This document shows, in pieces, positions 31,514 through 42,981 of a stretch of DNA of 64,000 bases. A program made the translations under genes and the position numbers. Positions within the stretch are counted from its first letter, which is position 1. Every line of letters begins with the position of its first letter. Location of the stretch: NCBI GenBank assembly GCA_003290165.1, contig QNQO01005758.1, positions 310,001-374,000 on the forward strand, written 5' to 3'. Source of the DNA: Berberis thunbergii (taxonomy: Eukaryota; Streptophyta; Magnoliopsida; Ranunculales; Berberidaceae). Under the pieces are notes generated by a model. It was not told the origin of the DNA and made no database searches. It saw only the letters and a program-made list of their open reading frames with translations.

Positions 31514-32951
31514 CTAGTAACAGGAATCTATTCTCATCATTCCCAATGTTCCTGCATAATTTATGTCAGTGTCAATTGTGTCTCTGTTGGTAATTGTCTG
31601 ACTAACATCCGTAGGTAAAGCCTGATCATTGGTATCATTTACTTGCTCAAGGCGGCCATCATGTTCACCATACACAACCATTGTTGTCGACATCGCTGCG
31701 TCTTGATTATTTGTTGACACTCCACTCTCCTCGACGATTATCTCTTCACTTATAGTGTCATTTTGTTGTTTTTTGTTTTGTCTGCCCACAACCTTAACCC
31801 AGCCTTCTTCCGCTTCCTCAGACTCCTTTACACTGTCTGTCTGTTTCACTTCCTTTGCACGCCAATACCGAGTTGTTCAGGTAGTTTTCCCTTTGTTTCT
31901 TGGACAACTTAAAGAAGCATGTCCAAAGCCTTTGCAGTGAGTGCATCTAACCGGCCTCCATGAGTATTCGACCTCCACCTCTAGCAATTTCCCATCATCT
32001 ACAGCTACTGATATAGAACTTGGGTACTTACTATTTGCATCAATTTTAACACATACTCTTGCATACGATAGCCTGGTCCTGCTCCGTTGCTTTATCCAGC
32101 ATCAAAGGTCTCCCCAATGTGCTAGCAATTGATTGCAAACCTTCCAGACTCCATAGGAAGAGGGGTACCTTCCTCAAACAGACCCAGATTGGTACTGAGT
32201 TTAGAACTTCTGCATTCGCTTCTATGTAAGGATGCCAAGGCCGAATAATGAATATTCGACTTGATATGTGCATAGGACCTAGTTCCAGTACTGTATCTCT
32301 GTCTTCCTTATTGCCAAACTGGAACACGAAGGCTTTGTCACCATACACAGACATATCGAACTTCCCTTTTAGAGCCCATATTTTTTTCTAATTTCTCCTT
32401 GACATAGCCATAAGCAAGTCGTTTCCCTACAAAGTTCCCGATTAGATAATCTTCACATTCAATCATCCTTCTTCCGTGGTCTGCTACCTTGATTTGGACC
32501 ACTTGCTTCCCCTCTACTACTGATGGGGGCACATATTGTAACTTAGTGTTCCCACCAATAGTCCGACTGCTGAACAGAGATGGCCAACTCATTGTGCGTG
32601 CCACCGTGTTCTGTTGTGGATCAATGGTTGTATTAGTCCCATTTGTAACTTGATCCGAATCATTGCGCTGCACAATAGGGTCTGCATGAGGATCCTTTGT
32701 GAACGTATCTGCATTAACATCTTTGTTTTCGTTGGGGATTGCAATTATTGTTGTTGTATGTTGTGGGGAATGGTGTGCATGAGTTTCCAGCGCCACTTTC
32801 AAGGATTCTGTAGATGCACCCCACAATAACTGCACTAGCGATGAACCCTCCTTAGGGTTGAGTGTACCTCCTTTGCTTATATCTTCATCTCCCCGGGAGG
32901 CTGGATGAGGATCTGTGGTGGTTTGTTGCTGGTCGTCATTGATCCATGGCT
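31514..32951 (-). pseudogene. LINE ORF1: DUF4283-type RNA-binding protein
   Basis: Nucleic-acid chaperone-like ORF1. The open frame on the minus strand begins left of a stop near 32955 with no in-frame ATG (the ATGGATCAATGA at 32951 is out of frame), so the start is probably mutated. The first block holds TMSWPSLFSS and IECEDYLIGNFVGKRLAYGY. After a frameshift near 32350 a DUF4283-like block follows (AFVFQFGNKEDRDTVLELGP, PIWVCLRKVPLFLWS). Then comes a CCHC knuckle RCTHCKGFGHASLSC near 31920-31960, and an acidic tail (KESEEAEEGWVKVVGRQNKK) ends at 31514. A further short frame at 31248-31475 precedes ORF2. Confidence 0.82.
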
Positions 32952-33060
32952 GAAATCAATAGTTTGCATTGTAGATCAAGCAAGATCACCGTCTCCTTTC
33001 TCAAACCCTAATCGATAGGTTGCAGCCGAAAAAATCTACCACTAACATCTACTTAGGAGC

Positions 33061-33232
33061 TGTTCTACACAGCGACGAAGCGGGCGAGGAAATCAGCGAG
33101 GGAGAGAGAGGGGGGACCGCTCATCCTCCTCGGGATGCGCGCCATCATTTTTCATGCGCATGTTGCCAAGGGGATGGCAGTCCCCCTCGCCCTCCCTCGC
33201 TAATTTCCTCGCCTACTTCCTCGCCATTTAGA
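33061..33232. repeat. Imperfect palindrome (foldback 1)
   Basis: The left arm GTTCTACACAGCGACGAAGC, then GGGCGAGGAAATCAGCGAGGG, is answered in reverse by CCCTCGCTAATTTCCTCGCC then TACTTCCTCGCCATTTAGAA. The inner parts (TCATCCTCCTCGGGATGCGC / ATGCGCATGTTGCCAAGGGGATGG) also pair. The whole 172 bp could form one long imperfect hairpin. Likely a MITE or foldback element; no clear target duplication. Confidence 0.75.
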
Positions 33233-33249
33233 ATTTCTCTCTACTTATA

Positions 33250-33497
33250 TATTGTTTTTTTAAAGAAAAATTCTAATTGTAGAGGGAAATGGCGAGGAAA
33301 ACAGTGAGGAACTCCACAGGGTTGGGAGCCGTCCATTTCTTGGGATGCGTGCTTGAAACCCTAGGATGTATGTGCTGAAAAGTTAAGCGCGCATCCTGCA
33401 TGGGATAGACGGCTCCCCCTCCCCCTACCCATCACCCCCCAAACCTGTGGGGTCCCTTGTTGTTTTCCTCGACACTTAGACGGGTTCTTTTTTAAAC
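33250..33497. repeat. Imperfect palindrome (foldback 2), related to foldback 1
   Basis: Arms TTTTTTTAAAGAAAAATTCT...GGCGAGGAAAACAGTGAGG...CCACAGGG...GGGAGCCGTCC...GGGATGCGTGC and, in reverse, GCGCGCATCCTGCATGGGATAG, GACGGCTCCC, CAAACCTGTGG, TTGTTTTCCTCG, GGGTTCTTTTTTAAAC. It shares the GGCGAGGAAA(A/T)CAG(T/C)GAGG segment with foldback 1, so the two adjacent palindromes appear to be members of one family, end to end. Confidence 0.7.
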
Positions 33498-34686
33498 TAT
33501 CCCTTAATTTTTTAATCATATGTATTTTAATTTCATTTAACATATTTAGTACATTTATTTACTTACATATTATTTTCACATATTTAATATATCCTTAAAA
33601 TTCTTAATATATTTCATTTATCCTCAAAAAGTTTTACCATTTTTATTACAAACCAAAATATATCTTAAAATCAGAAAACTTAAATTAACTCCAAAACGAA
33701 ATCACAATCCTTATCTGTAACTACAATTCACAAGGTGTGTATGTGCCTGGTGTCATCAAAAATCTCCAAAAAAAAACACCCTCCCAAAACACAAAAATGA
33801 TGAAGTAGGCCAGCCCAGGCCCCTTCACCCTCCACTATCAATATGCATTTCCTCTATTGGGCCTAGTTCAGTACATTAATTGAGAATATAAAATGCACAT
33901 ACATTATTCCAACTTTGTGAATTGTCTTCGTGGACTTATTTTTCCCACTGAAACAACATCTCAAGCCCATGACCTAAAACGCATTTCAAATCTTTTGAAA
34001 ATTCCGAAAAAGCTCGCACAATTAATTTTTTTTTGAAATGTCCATACTTATACTTAAAGCTCAATTGAACCCAAAACCCTAAATTCAACCCAAATAGAAC
34101 CCCAAGCCAAATGTTCAATCCAAGAAATATAACCCATACCCCAATTAAACCCAAAGCCCAGTTAAACCCAAAATCCTAATTCAACAAAAAAAATAGATCT
34201 CACGGCCTAATTCATCAAAAACTCTGATTGAACTCAAAGCCAATTCCTAAAAATAAAACTCAAACCCCAATTCAACTCAAACTTGATTCAACCCAAACAT
34301 GACCCCCTTCTAGCTATAAAAAAAAATTCATATATTTTCTTAACCTATCGTAAAAGGACAAAAATTTGTTGGAGCGATTTTATAAATTTCATATTTTCAT
34401 TTAATAGAATTACTGATTTTCAATGTATGTTTTCTAAACCATATGACAAGAGATTTGATATTTTTATAATGATAATCTATAATTTGTTTTCATATTTGGT
34501 AATTTAGTTACCTATTTGGGGAATGCCTAAGGCGCGACCCAAGGATCAGGGTTGCATGTCGAAGTCATGACACTCTACACCTATGTCAAAAGTATATGAT
34601 CGTGCCAACGACACGGCTGATACACTGGTAGTAAATAAATAATTAAGTGCTTTGATATATGGAAGTCAATTTAAATTTATAGAAAT
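33498..34686. other. AT-rich intergenic sequence with a degenerate CAACCCAAA repeat
   Basis: No gene seen. From about 34055 to 34300 a loose repeat of AAT(T)CAACCCAAA(A/G)CC-type units (roughly 20-28 bp each) is visible, for example TTCAACCCAAATAGAACCCC and CAATTAAACCCAAAGCCC. The rest is plain AT-rich DNA. Confidence 0.6.
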
Positions 34687-35363
34687 TGATGATACATAAA
34701 AATGACCATATCCCTTAGCCATACACGTGTCGCGATGATCTCGAGAAAACATGAGCCTCGGCGTCAATTAAACACTAACTCAGCCCAAGTGGTTTCAAGC
34801 TCGCCTAATCTAGTCCGCTAGACGAACCCGAACTCTTACAACATGCTAGGCCCACACGTCTCACAACTATCCTCAATATCCGTAAGTCCTACTAAGGCAA
34901 ATATCTCGAGGATCAGCTTCGGACGGGCAACTACAACAGCTCTTTGCTTCCAACTATGAAGCAAATACCAGAGTACATTCTACATAGGAAAACTCCCTTT
35001 TACGAATTACTCTTGGATTGAGAACTATCTTCCACGTATCTATTAGCACAGTGCTAACAAGGAACTTTACTCCTACAACACGACTCTTAATTAAAGAATG
35101 ATATCCATGATGATCTCATTTCTAAACTATGCTTATGATAGCTTGGTAGAACCAGGACTCCTGCACTATAAATAAGACATAGGTTGGTAAGCTAAGGGAC
35201 GCTACAAATTCCTTGTTTACAGTATTACGCCTTCATCAGATCCATGTCTGACTTTAGCATTGGTGTGTCATCGGCTACCACAACGGTGGTCCGTGGCACA
35301 CGTGCGTTACTTGTGCAAGTCAGCAGGATAGGTCAAAGCAGGGAGCGAAAAATAACTACATCA
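34687..35363 (+). repeat. 5' LTR of Tat-1
   Basis: 677 bp, TG...CA borders. TATAAATA at 35167-35174 in GCACTATAAATAAGACAT is a likely TATA box; the R/U5 part contains ATGTCTGACTTTAGCATTGG, a phrase shared in similar form by Tat LTRs. Ends AACTACATCA. Confidence 0.9.
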
Positions 35364-35364
35364 G

Positions 35365-35385
35365 TTTGGCGTCGTTCGTGGGAAC
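35365..35385 (+). promoter_or_regulatory. Primer binding site of Tat-1
   Basis: TTTGGCGTCGTTCGTGGGAAC directly follows the LTR. It matches in position and form the TTTGGCACCGTCTGTGGGG site of Tat-2, with several substitutions. Confidence 0.7.
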
Positions 35386-35560
35386 GACAAAGTTCCTATC
35401 CTTTCACTAGGATCATCTCCCTTTGAAACAGAGAGATGGTGACTAGTTCACGCGAGAAGGGAAAGCGACGGGCATTAAGCCTTGCACTGATTCACCACCC
35501 TCGACAACGCGAGTAACGCGCAAACATCAAGTTGGCGCTCCTAGAACAGCGGCAGCACCA

Positions 35561-35932
35561 ATGAACCCGGAGTCCGATCTACGATTTCTTTTCGTACACC
35601 AAGCTTTGTCAATGATTAAGACGTTTGCATCAATGAAGTAAAGGCCCGACGAGACACTAAAGGCGTACTTAACCCGTTTTAACACTGAGTTAACCACCGT
35701 CCACGTGTGCAACAACAAATTGGCCATCTCAGCTTTCATTAACAGACCGCGGAAAGGAAAGTTCTACATCTTTCTGACACTAGACCCTTCGGAAAACATG
35801 GCAAACCTGACAAAGGAAGCGCATAGCTTCATCGCCCTAGGAGAAAAATGGGCAGCACGAAAAGAAATCGAATCCAATGAGCAAGTGGTCAACGGGTCTA
35901 GGAATAGGGTTCTACGAGGTATGAGGATCTAA
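35561..35932 (+). pseudogene. Tat-1 gag fragment
   Basis: ATG at 35561 (MNPESDLRF) opens a frame interrupted by TAA at 35639. It continues RPDETLKAYLTRFNTELTTV, INRPRKGKFYIFLTLDPSEN and KEAHSFIALGEKWAARKEIE, the typical C-terminal part of gypsy gag capsid. It ends at 35932. The N-terminal half and a clear zinc knuckle are missing, so the gag has lost a large internal part. Confidence 0.78.
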
Positions 35933-35999
35933 GCGATACGCGGCGAACAATGGATACCACACGATCGGAAGCAAGGCCCCTCCGTGCCTATAGTATTTA

Positions 36000-38600
36000 C
36001 TATTTACGAAAAAATACCTCCAAGGCATACAAATCCCGCACAATGACGCCTGGTGGTAACAATTTCTCTGGCGGGCTGGGAGATAAGGAGGTCCTTAGTA
36101 GACACATGAAACTTTATGAACGTCATGTTTCTTCGTACGTTCCACAACATGCAATTAGAAGAAAAAACATTGACCCCTGATGATCGTTTGATGATCGACT
36201 TTACCGGCGAAAGATTATCCCCTGTGGGGAAGATACAGCTGGCTACAACAGTGGGAGAGAAGTCAGCTCAGAAAACCCTGTTTCAAGAGTTCGTAGTAAT
36301 CGACGTGCCTTTGGACTATAATGTGGTCCTAGGGAGACCCTGGATACATCATATGGAAACAACGGTCTCTACCCTGCACCAGTGTGTCAAGTATCCAACG
36401 CATCGAGCGGTCGATACATTAAGAGGCAACCATGTAGCTGCCAGTACATGATGACCACCACCTGGCGATTCTCAATCAGCGGCTAGCCCTACAGCTAAGA
36501 TGACCCTCTATTCCACCCAAAGTGTAGAAGGAGAACATCCAACCTCAGACAACGAGGCACCAGTAAGCCCTCGAGGGAAGCCCAATGCCGAACAACCAGA
36601 GGAAGAAACCGTTATGGTCTACCTTGACCGCCCTTACAACAGCAAGGTCATCGAGATCGGTTCCCGCTTGAACAAAGAATTGGTGAAGCAACTCACGGAG
36701 CTGCTACAACATAACCAGGACATATTCGAATGGACCATGCGGGACATGGTGGGGATCGACCCGTCGATAATCACCCATCGCCTAGAAGTGGACCCCTCGA
36801 GGAAAACTGTTAGGCAGAAAAATAGGCCCGTAACACTTGAAAGGAACACAATCATAAACAAAAAGGTACAATGTCTACTCAATGCCGACATGATAAAGGA
36901 AACACAATACCCCGACTAGCTGGCAAACATTATTCTTGTAAAGAAGAAAAATGGGAAATGGAGAGTATGTGTGGACTACAATGACCTAAACAAAGTCTGC
37001 CCAAAGGACAACTTCCCACTCCCCTGCATCGATCAGATAGTGGACGCCACTTCTGGGGACAACTTACTCAGTTTCATGGACACCTATTCTGGCTACAATC
37101 AAATATTGATGCACCCCCAGATCAAGAAAAAACATCTTTCGTGATGGAAAATGGAATATACTGCTATATGGTGATGTCATTCGGCTTAAAGAATGCAGGC
37201 GCTACGTAACAACGGCTGGTCAACCAGATGTTCAAAAAACATATTGACATATACATGGAAGTATACATAGATGACATGTTGGTCAAGAGCCTCTGCAACC
37301 CCGACCACATACAAGATCTTGCCGAAGCATTCAACCAACTCAGGAAATACCAGATGAAGCTCAACCCACAAAAATGCACGTTCAGAGTCAAGTCTGGGAA
37401 ATTCCTAGGCTACATAATGAAAGAAAGGGGAATCGAAGCCGACCCAAAACAAATTCAAGCCTTTCTCGACTTGAAAGCCCCTTCCAATATCAAAGACGTT
37501 CAGAGCCTAACTGGGAGGGTAGTAGTGTTTGACAGATTCATATCAAAGTCGTCCAATAAAGGTCTCCCATTCTTTAAAATACTAAGAGGGAGCACAAAAT
37601 TTTCTTGGAACGAATAGTGTGAACAAGCCTTTCAAAGTCTAAAAGAATACATGGGGAGTCCAGAGCTACTATCAAAGCCTACGAAAGGGGAAACACTCTA
37701 CTTGTACATGTCTGTTTCCAAGAACATTGTCAGTTCAGCCCTCGTACGATACAACTGAGGGACTCGAGACCAATATATTACACCAGCAAAACCTTTGCAG
37801 AAGTGGAAGCACACTATCTGCACCTGGAAAAGTTTGTTCGATCACTGGTCGTATCCTCCAGGAAACTAAGGCCCTACTTTCAGGCCTACTTCATAATGGT
37901 CATGACAAAGCATCCACTTCGCTCGGTATTGCACAAACCCAAGCTATCAGGTAGGATGGTGAAATGGCCGGTTGAGCTCGGACGATTTGACATAAACTAT
38001 GCTTCAAGAACAGCCATTAAAACACAAGTGCCAAACGTAGACCACCAACCTTCAAATTCAATGTCCAAGCATGGATCTTGCGTTGCAATGGGTCCTCGAT
38101 TGGAATGGCGAGCGGAACAGGGATCACACTCCACTCCCACAACAGCTTTACCCTTGAGACGACAATCAGATTCGACTTCCCCGCTTCAAAGAACGAGGTC
38201 GAATACGAAGCCCTCATGTCCGGCCTAAAGCTAGCATTAGATATCGGTATAGATCGTCTAACAACATACAACGACTGGAGGCTGATAGTCAACCAGGTCA
38301 AAGGGAATTTCAACAACAAGGACCTCTTATGATAGCCTACCGCGACAAAGTACTTGGCATAATGGGTAGGTTCAAGAGCTGTGAACTCACGCAATGCCCT
38401 CGAGATGACAACAAAAGAGCCGATGGGGTAGCCAAAGAAGCCTCAACCTCCGACGAAGTCCCCATCGACCTCATTGAATATCAAGAACAATCAAGCCTCG
38501 ATGAAGAAGAGCAAAGAGATATCTGCGCTGCGAAAACGCAGCCAAATTGGATGAGTCCGATACTGGAATACATAGCAATCGGAGCCCTACCAACCGAGAA
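36000..38600 (+). pseudogene. Tat-1 pol: protease remnant, reverse transcriptase, RNase H and second RNase H
   Basis: Protease-type segment 36150-36440 (LMIDFTGERLSPVGKIQLAT, YNVVLGRPWIHHMETTVSTL), with no DTG/DSG catalytic motif visible. The RT starts near 36600 (EIGSRLNKELVKQLTELLQH). It has stops at 36917-36919 and 37207-37209 and a shift near 37135, but keeps FMDTYSGYNQI, MSFGLKNAGAT and the active site VYIDDMLVKS (37261-37290). RNase H follows (KPTKGETLYLYMSVS; EVEAHYLHLEKFVRSLV). A second RNase H of the Tat aRH type lies at 38130-38450 (FPASKNEVEYEALMSGLKLA, QCPRDDNKRADGVAKEAS). The linker loses frame several times. Dual RNase H marks the lineage. Confidence 0.88.
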
Positions 38601-38619
38601 GGTCAAAGCGAAAAACTAA

Positions 38620-39761
38620 AAAATAGAGCAGCGAGATACACTCTTCTAAACAATGAGTTATATAGGAGATCAGTGACAGGGCCCCTGCTCCGATGTCCAT
38701 CACCTTCAATGGCAAGCCAGGTTCTAGGTAGAATCCACAGTGGTATGTGCGAGAATCACCCGGGCGGATGAACCCTCACCCATAAAACCCTAACTCTAGG
38801 GTACTAATGGCCGACCAAATAGCGAGTCGCCAAATATACTGTCAGAGATTCACACCATACACACATATGTCAGTCCCAACTATTAACTATGATAACTAGC
38901 CCATGGATATTCGCGCAATGGGGAATGGACATCGTCGGACTGCTCCCGACATCAGCTGACAAAAAGTTCCTTATTGTGGTCGTCGACTACTTCACCAAGT
39001 GGGCCCAGGCAGAGCCCCTATCCAAAATAGGGCAGGTCCAAATAAAAAAATTCATATGGGCCACCATCGTCTTTAGATTTGGCAACCCCAAAAGATTGGT
39101 CAGTGGCAACGGAACCCAGTTCGAAGGGAGCAAGGTCAAGAAACCATGCGAAATTTTAAATATCGACCACCACTTCTCTTTGCCAGGACACCCCCAAGCC
39201 AACGACCAAGCGAAGGTTACCAACCGGATGATCCTAGAGGCCATGAAAAGAAACTTTGACGCAGCCAAAGGGAAATGGGTTCTAGAGCTACCAAGAATAC
39301 TCTGGGCATATCAGACAACAAAAAAGGCCCCTATCGGAGAAACACCTTTCGCCTTAGCATATGGGTTAGAAGCTATGATTTCGATAGAACTCGAGGTGTC
39401 GACCTTCCAAACGGACCAGTTCATACCAACCAGTAACAACGAAGCCTTGCAAGTAGGGCTAGACCTCCTCGGCGAGAAGCGGGATCTAGCCTCCGCCAAA
39501 ATAGTCTCCTACCAACAACGAATGATGCAATATTACAACAAAAAGATCAAACCACACGAGTTCAAGGTGGGAGATTGGGTGCTCAAAAAGACCCAACAGT
39601 ACACCAAAGAAGCCGACACAGGAAAGCTAAACCCAAATTGGGAAGGACCTTGTAGAGTCACTAAGGTCAATAGGGCGGGAACGTACTGGCTTGAAGATAC
39701 AAACGGCGATGGGCTTAAACGACCATGGAATTTTAGAGCATTTAAAAAATATTATCAATAA
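38620..39761 (+). pseudogene. Tat-1 integrase, long open core with altered catalytic residues
   Basis: The N-terminal zinc-binding part is broken by stops at 38768-38888 (LYRRSVTGPLLRC, IHSGMCENHPGG are visible). The core and C-terminal domain run open for 290 codons to TAA at 39760 (WGMDIVGLLP, FLIVVVDYFTKWAQAEPL, FKVGDWVLKK, NWEGPCRVTKV). Of the D,D-35-E triad, the first Asp (MDIVG) is present, but the second is Gly (VSGNGTQF at 39099, family SDNGTQF) and the Glu is Lys (NDQAKVTN at 39201, family NGQAEVTN). So the protein cannot act as an integrase even though the frame is clean. Confidence 0.88.
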
Positions 39762-39841
39762 AATATTTGTTTTTACTAAAACTTCCACTGCTGCCTGTTA
39801 TGACCCTTGATAAGCCCGACTATGGCCAAACTCGAATATCG

Positions 39842-40745
39842 TCCCAAAGCCTAGTCCGTTGCACACGGGCCACAACGGCCGATGAAGTGGGAGTCTAGTC
39901 AGCGCTAGTCCGCTGATGACGACGACTCGCCAAGGGATCATTGCTCTTCACCAGACAATGATCGCCAAATTTACCAGGTAAGCTTAGTCAGTTCGCGATT
40001 AATGACGATAACTTCTAGTGCCCAAAGCCTAGTCCGCTGCGCGCGGGCCACGACGGCCGAGGATTCTATTCAAGGTTAGTCCGCTGATGACGAAGACTCA
40101 CCAAGGGATCATTGCTCTCTAACAGACAATGATCACCGAACTTACTAGGTAAGCTTAGTCAATTCATGACTGATGTCGACGGCTTCTGAAGCCAAAAGCC
40201 TAGTCAGCTACGCGAGGGCCACAGTGGCCGAGGAAGTGGGAGTCTAGTTAGTGCTAGTCCATTGATGACGACGGCTTCTGGTGCCCAAACCCTAGTCCGA
40301 TGCACGCGGGCCATGACGGCTGAGGAAGTGGGAGTCCAGTCAACGCTAGTTCACTGATGATGACGACTAGCCAAGGGATCATTGCTCTCCAACAGACAAT
40401 GATCGCCGACCTTACCAGGTAAGCTTTTAGTTAGTTCATGACTGATGATGATGGCTTCTGGTGCCCAAAGCCTAGTTCACTACGTGCAGGCCATGACGGC
40501 CAAGGAAGTGGGAGTCTAGTAAGTGTGAATCCATTGATGACGTCGACTCGCCAATGGGTCATGCTCTCCAACAGACAATGATCGCCAAACTTACCAAAAA
40601 AACTTAGTCAGTTCAAGATTGATGACAACGGTTTTTGTTGCCCAAAGCCTAGTCTAATGCACGCGGGCCACGACAGCCGATGAAGTGGGAGTCTAGTCAG
40701 CACTAGTTCGCTAATAACTCACCAAAAAGTCATTACAGACAATAA
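39842..40745 (+). repeat. ~177-bp tandem repeats downstream of Tat-1 integrase
   Basis: CCCAAAGCCTAGTCCG-type anchors followed by GC(A)CGCGGGCCACGACGGCC occur at about 39843, 40020, 40193, 40284, 40464 and 40640. The period is about 173-180 bp, with one unit cut to about 91 bp. Each unit also carries AGTCCGCTGATGACGACGAC, GGGATCATTGCTCTCCAACA and a splice-like GGTAAGCTTAGTCAGTTC. Variable tandem arrays after pol are typical of Tat elements and are known to seed satellites in some plants. Confidence 0.88.
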
Positions 40746-40970
40746 CCGAGGGAGCCTGGTCAACCCTCAACCGGCGATGGTGTTTGTCACAAGGTCACAC
40801 AACGATCAAAAGCAAAATATAATTTAACTGACAGGTGTTCTGCCCTGTAGTACAAATTCTATGATCTACGAAGCATCTAAAGGAAAAAGACAACACGAAA
40901 CAAAACGACACTTTCATTAAAAAAAATAAAAGAATATTTGTCTATCCAAGAAATGATGTTACAACCATTT

Positions 40971-42735
40971 TTAAAGAAAAGCATCCTCCTCAGCAGCTAG
41001 TCCTGTGGAGCTAGAACACTCCGCTCGATGAATCGATTTGAAAGCAACCCTTTTGTAGCGAGCAAAATCAAGGTCGACTTCAGGATGCTCTCTTTGGACC
41101 AGCTCCAGAAGCTCCAACCTGCCCTGAATAACCTTAGATGAGATTAATGGCCTCCTGCCTAACACATCAAAATCCACAGCACCTACAGGGCAGCATAGTG
41201 CGAAAGCTCCTCCGCCTCACGAACCCGGTGAAGCCCCTCATCAATCGCGGATTACAATTGTTGTCGTTCAATGGCTTCTTCCGCCTCGTTTCGACTTCCT
41301 GGGCCCTCCAGATCAAAAGACCGCCAGTCCACGACTACATCCAGATGCTCTAATTCGACCATGGTTCGCCTTAGTTCAACATGAGTTGATGCCAAATCAG
41401 ACTTGGCTGCCCTCAGTTGAGACCTCATACGGGCAAATTCTACTTCGGTGACAGAGGTCGTGGTCCCCACGACCCCAAGGTTTGCAACAGTATCAGAATT
41501 TTGGAACTGACCACTCAGGGAATCCACCCGATAGAGCGCATCCGAATATAACATCCGCGGGTCCGCGAATGCCTTCTCCAAAGCAAAAACCTTCAAGCAA
41601 GCCTCAGGGTGCAGTGAAATAGGGTTGTACAACTTAAGGGTACGAGTGATCACTTTAGGACCGTGATAACTCGAAGCATCAACACGTGTCCCAACTTCCT
41701 CCCCTTCTAGGTCAACAAGGGAAGCAGAAACATCTGGAGGGAAGCCACGACCCCTCGAGGATGCCGCCTGCACAGATCGAGACATCCCAAGGGGAAAATT
41801 TGCCATGTCAGAGGGTTGCTGCCTCTTCCTTGGAACAACAACAAGAGGCACATTCGCCTCCATGTCAGCAAGCTTGGACGGGCTAGGCAGAGACACACTT
41901 TTCTTCCTCGAACAACAAGAAACCACCCCCTATGCCAGTAAACTTGGCGCGAGGCAAACACCATGAGAACGCCGCAACAACCCGTTCTTCATAGCATTAC
42001 CTGGCATTATAACATCCTCAACGGATGTTAAAGGGAGCTTGAGAAACTCCCTTTCTATCCTCGTCTTTTCCTCGCTAAGAGACGGAACATTGAACTTCCC
42101 TGAAACGTAGGATTAATGTCATAACCAGCATCGCATAAGGGATATACAAATATACACATACGCCAACAACCAAGAAACTCACCAAGATCAAACTGAAAGT
42201 ATCGGGACACGCCACGACTCCCAAGCTTGAAGTACCCAAAATCCACCGAAACTAAGAACCAATGCTTCTCCCAAGATTCAGAGCCATTCGCTGCTAAGGG
42301 CAGACAAGGAGGACAATTCAATATGCAGAGACCCCTGGGATCCAATTGAGTAGCGGTCATGTGATGGATCACCGGCGAAGTCAAACGAATGTCAGCATCA
42401 TAAGCCCTCATAAGGATCGTGAGCAGAATCTTGAACCCGCTGGGAACCATTTGAGCGGGAGGCATACAGAAATGAACAAAGAAGCGCCAGACATCATCCG
42501 ACACTGGTAACCGAAGCCCATACTCAAACATGCCTCGGTGAAAACCTATGTACCCCTAAGGAGGTACAGTCGAGCCTAAACCTCCAAATGAGGGAATAAT
42601 GTCCAAATCGCCCGAGATACAGTACAAACTACGAAGCCTGATCAACTCAGTTTTGTCAACCAAGCTACCTTCGAAGAGCTGGATGCAAGTGAGGGATAAA
42701 AGGTCCTTGGGAGAAAGTTCAACATTGTCAGCCAT
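40971..42735 (-). pseudogene. Tat-1 antisense ORF (aORF)
   Basis: Reads opposite to the element between pol and the 3' LTR. ATG at 42735 gives MADNVELSPKDLLSLTCIQL. A TAG at about 42556 is followed in the same sense by GMFEYGLRLPVSDDVWRFFV, CMPPAQMVPSGFKILLTILM and FLVSVDFGYFKLGSRG. A later block (41926 down to 41252) has a basic linker (VPRKRQQPSDM) and a coiled-coil-like C-terminus (FARMRSQLRAAKSDLASTHV). Antisense ORFs here are described for Tat-lineage elements such as Grande and Retand; function unknown. It aligns with the plus-strand ORF of Tat-2 at 44912-47140 (PPAQM, GYF-LK), so the protein has been conserved between families. This copy has stops and frame changes. Confidence 0.78.
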
Positions 42736-42968
42736 CGGTAGAAAAAACAAATCAAATTTTACGGCAATACTATGGCTCAAAAGAATAGTGCAGATAAGAA
42801 TAATAAAATCTACATCAAAGCAGCCAATATTTTTGGGGAAGACAAATCGCACTGCAGTCGTGTACCCTTTAATGTGTGACGCTCGAGGAAAATGCTTTGA
42901 GTCCAATCATCACGACGGTACAGTCTCATTTTTGAAGAGTCAGTGGACCAACTTAACGCTTCACTAAC

Positions 42969-42981
42969 TCGGGGGAGTAAC
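42969..42981 (+). promoter_or_regulatory. Polypurine tract of Tat-1
   Basis: TCGGGGGAGTAAC immediately precedes the TGATGATAC start of the 3' LTR. Confidence 0.75.

Larger units (their letters stand above)
27036..33050 (-). mobile_element. L1-type LINE retrotransposon, decayed
   Basis: Minus-strand non-LTR element with the plant L1 layout. ORF1 (DUF4283-type with a CCHC knuckle) is at 31514-32951. ORF2 has endonuclease, reverse transcriptase, zf-RVT and an RNase H domain (31235 down to 27082). The 3' end is A-rich (AAAAAATAAATG then AAT repeats on the minus strand). The 5' end is set at about 33050, where coding-type sequence gives way to the foldback DNA. No target duplication could be found by eye. 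Multiple stops and frameshifts in both ORFs make it inactive. Confidence 0.88.

Noticed and set aside
33020..33307. Plus-strand open frame over the foldback sequences
   Set aside because: Non-ATG start possible, composition set by palindromic GC-rich repeats; no domain.
35527..35739. Minus-strand ORF over Tat-1 gag
   Set aside because: Shadow of the gag frame on the plus strand.
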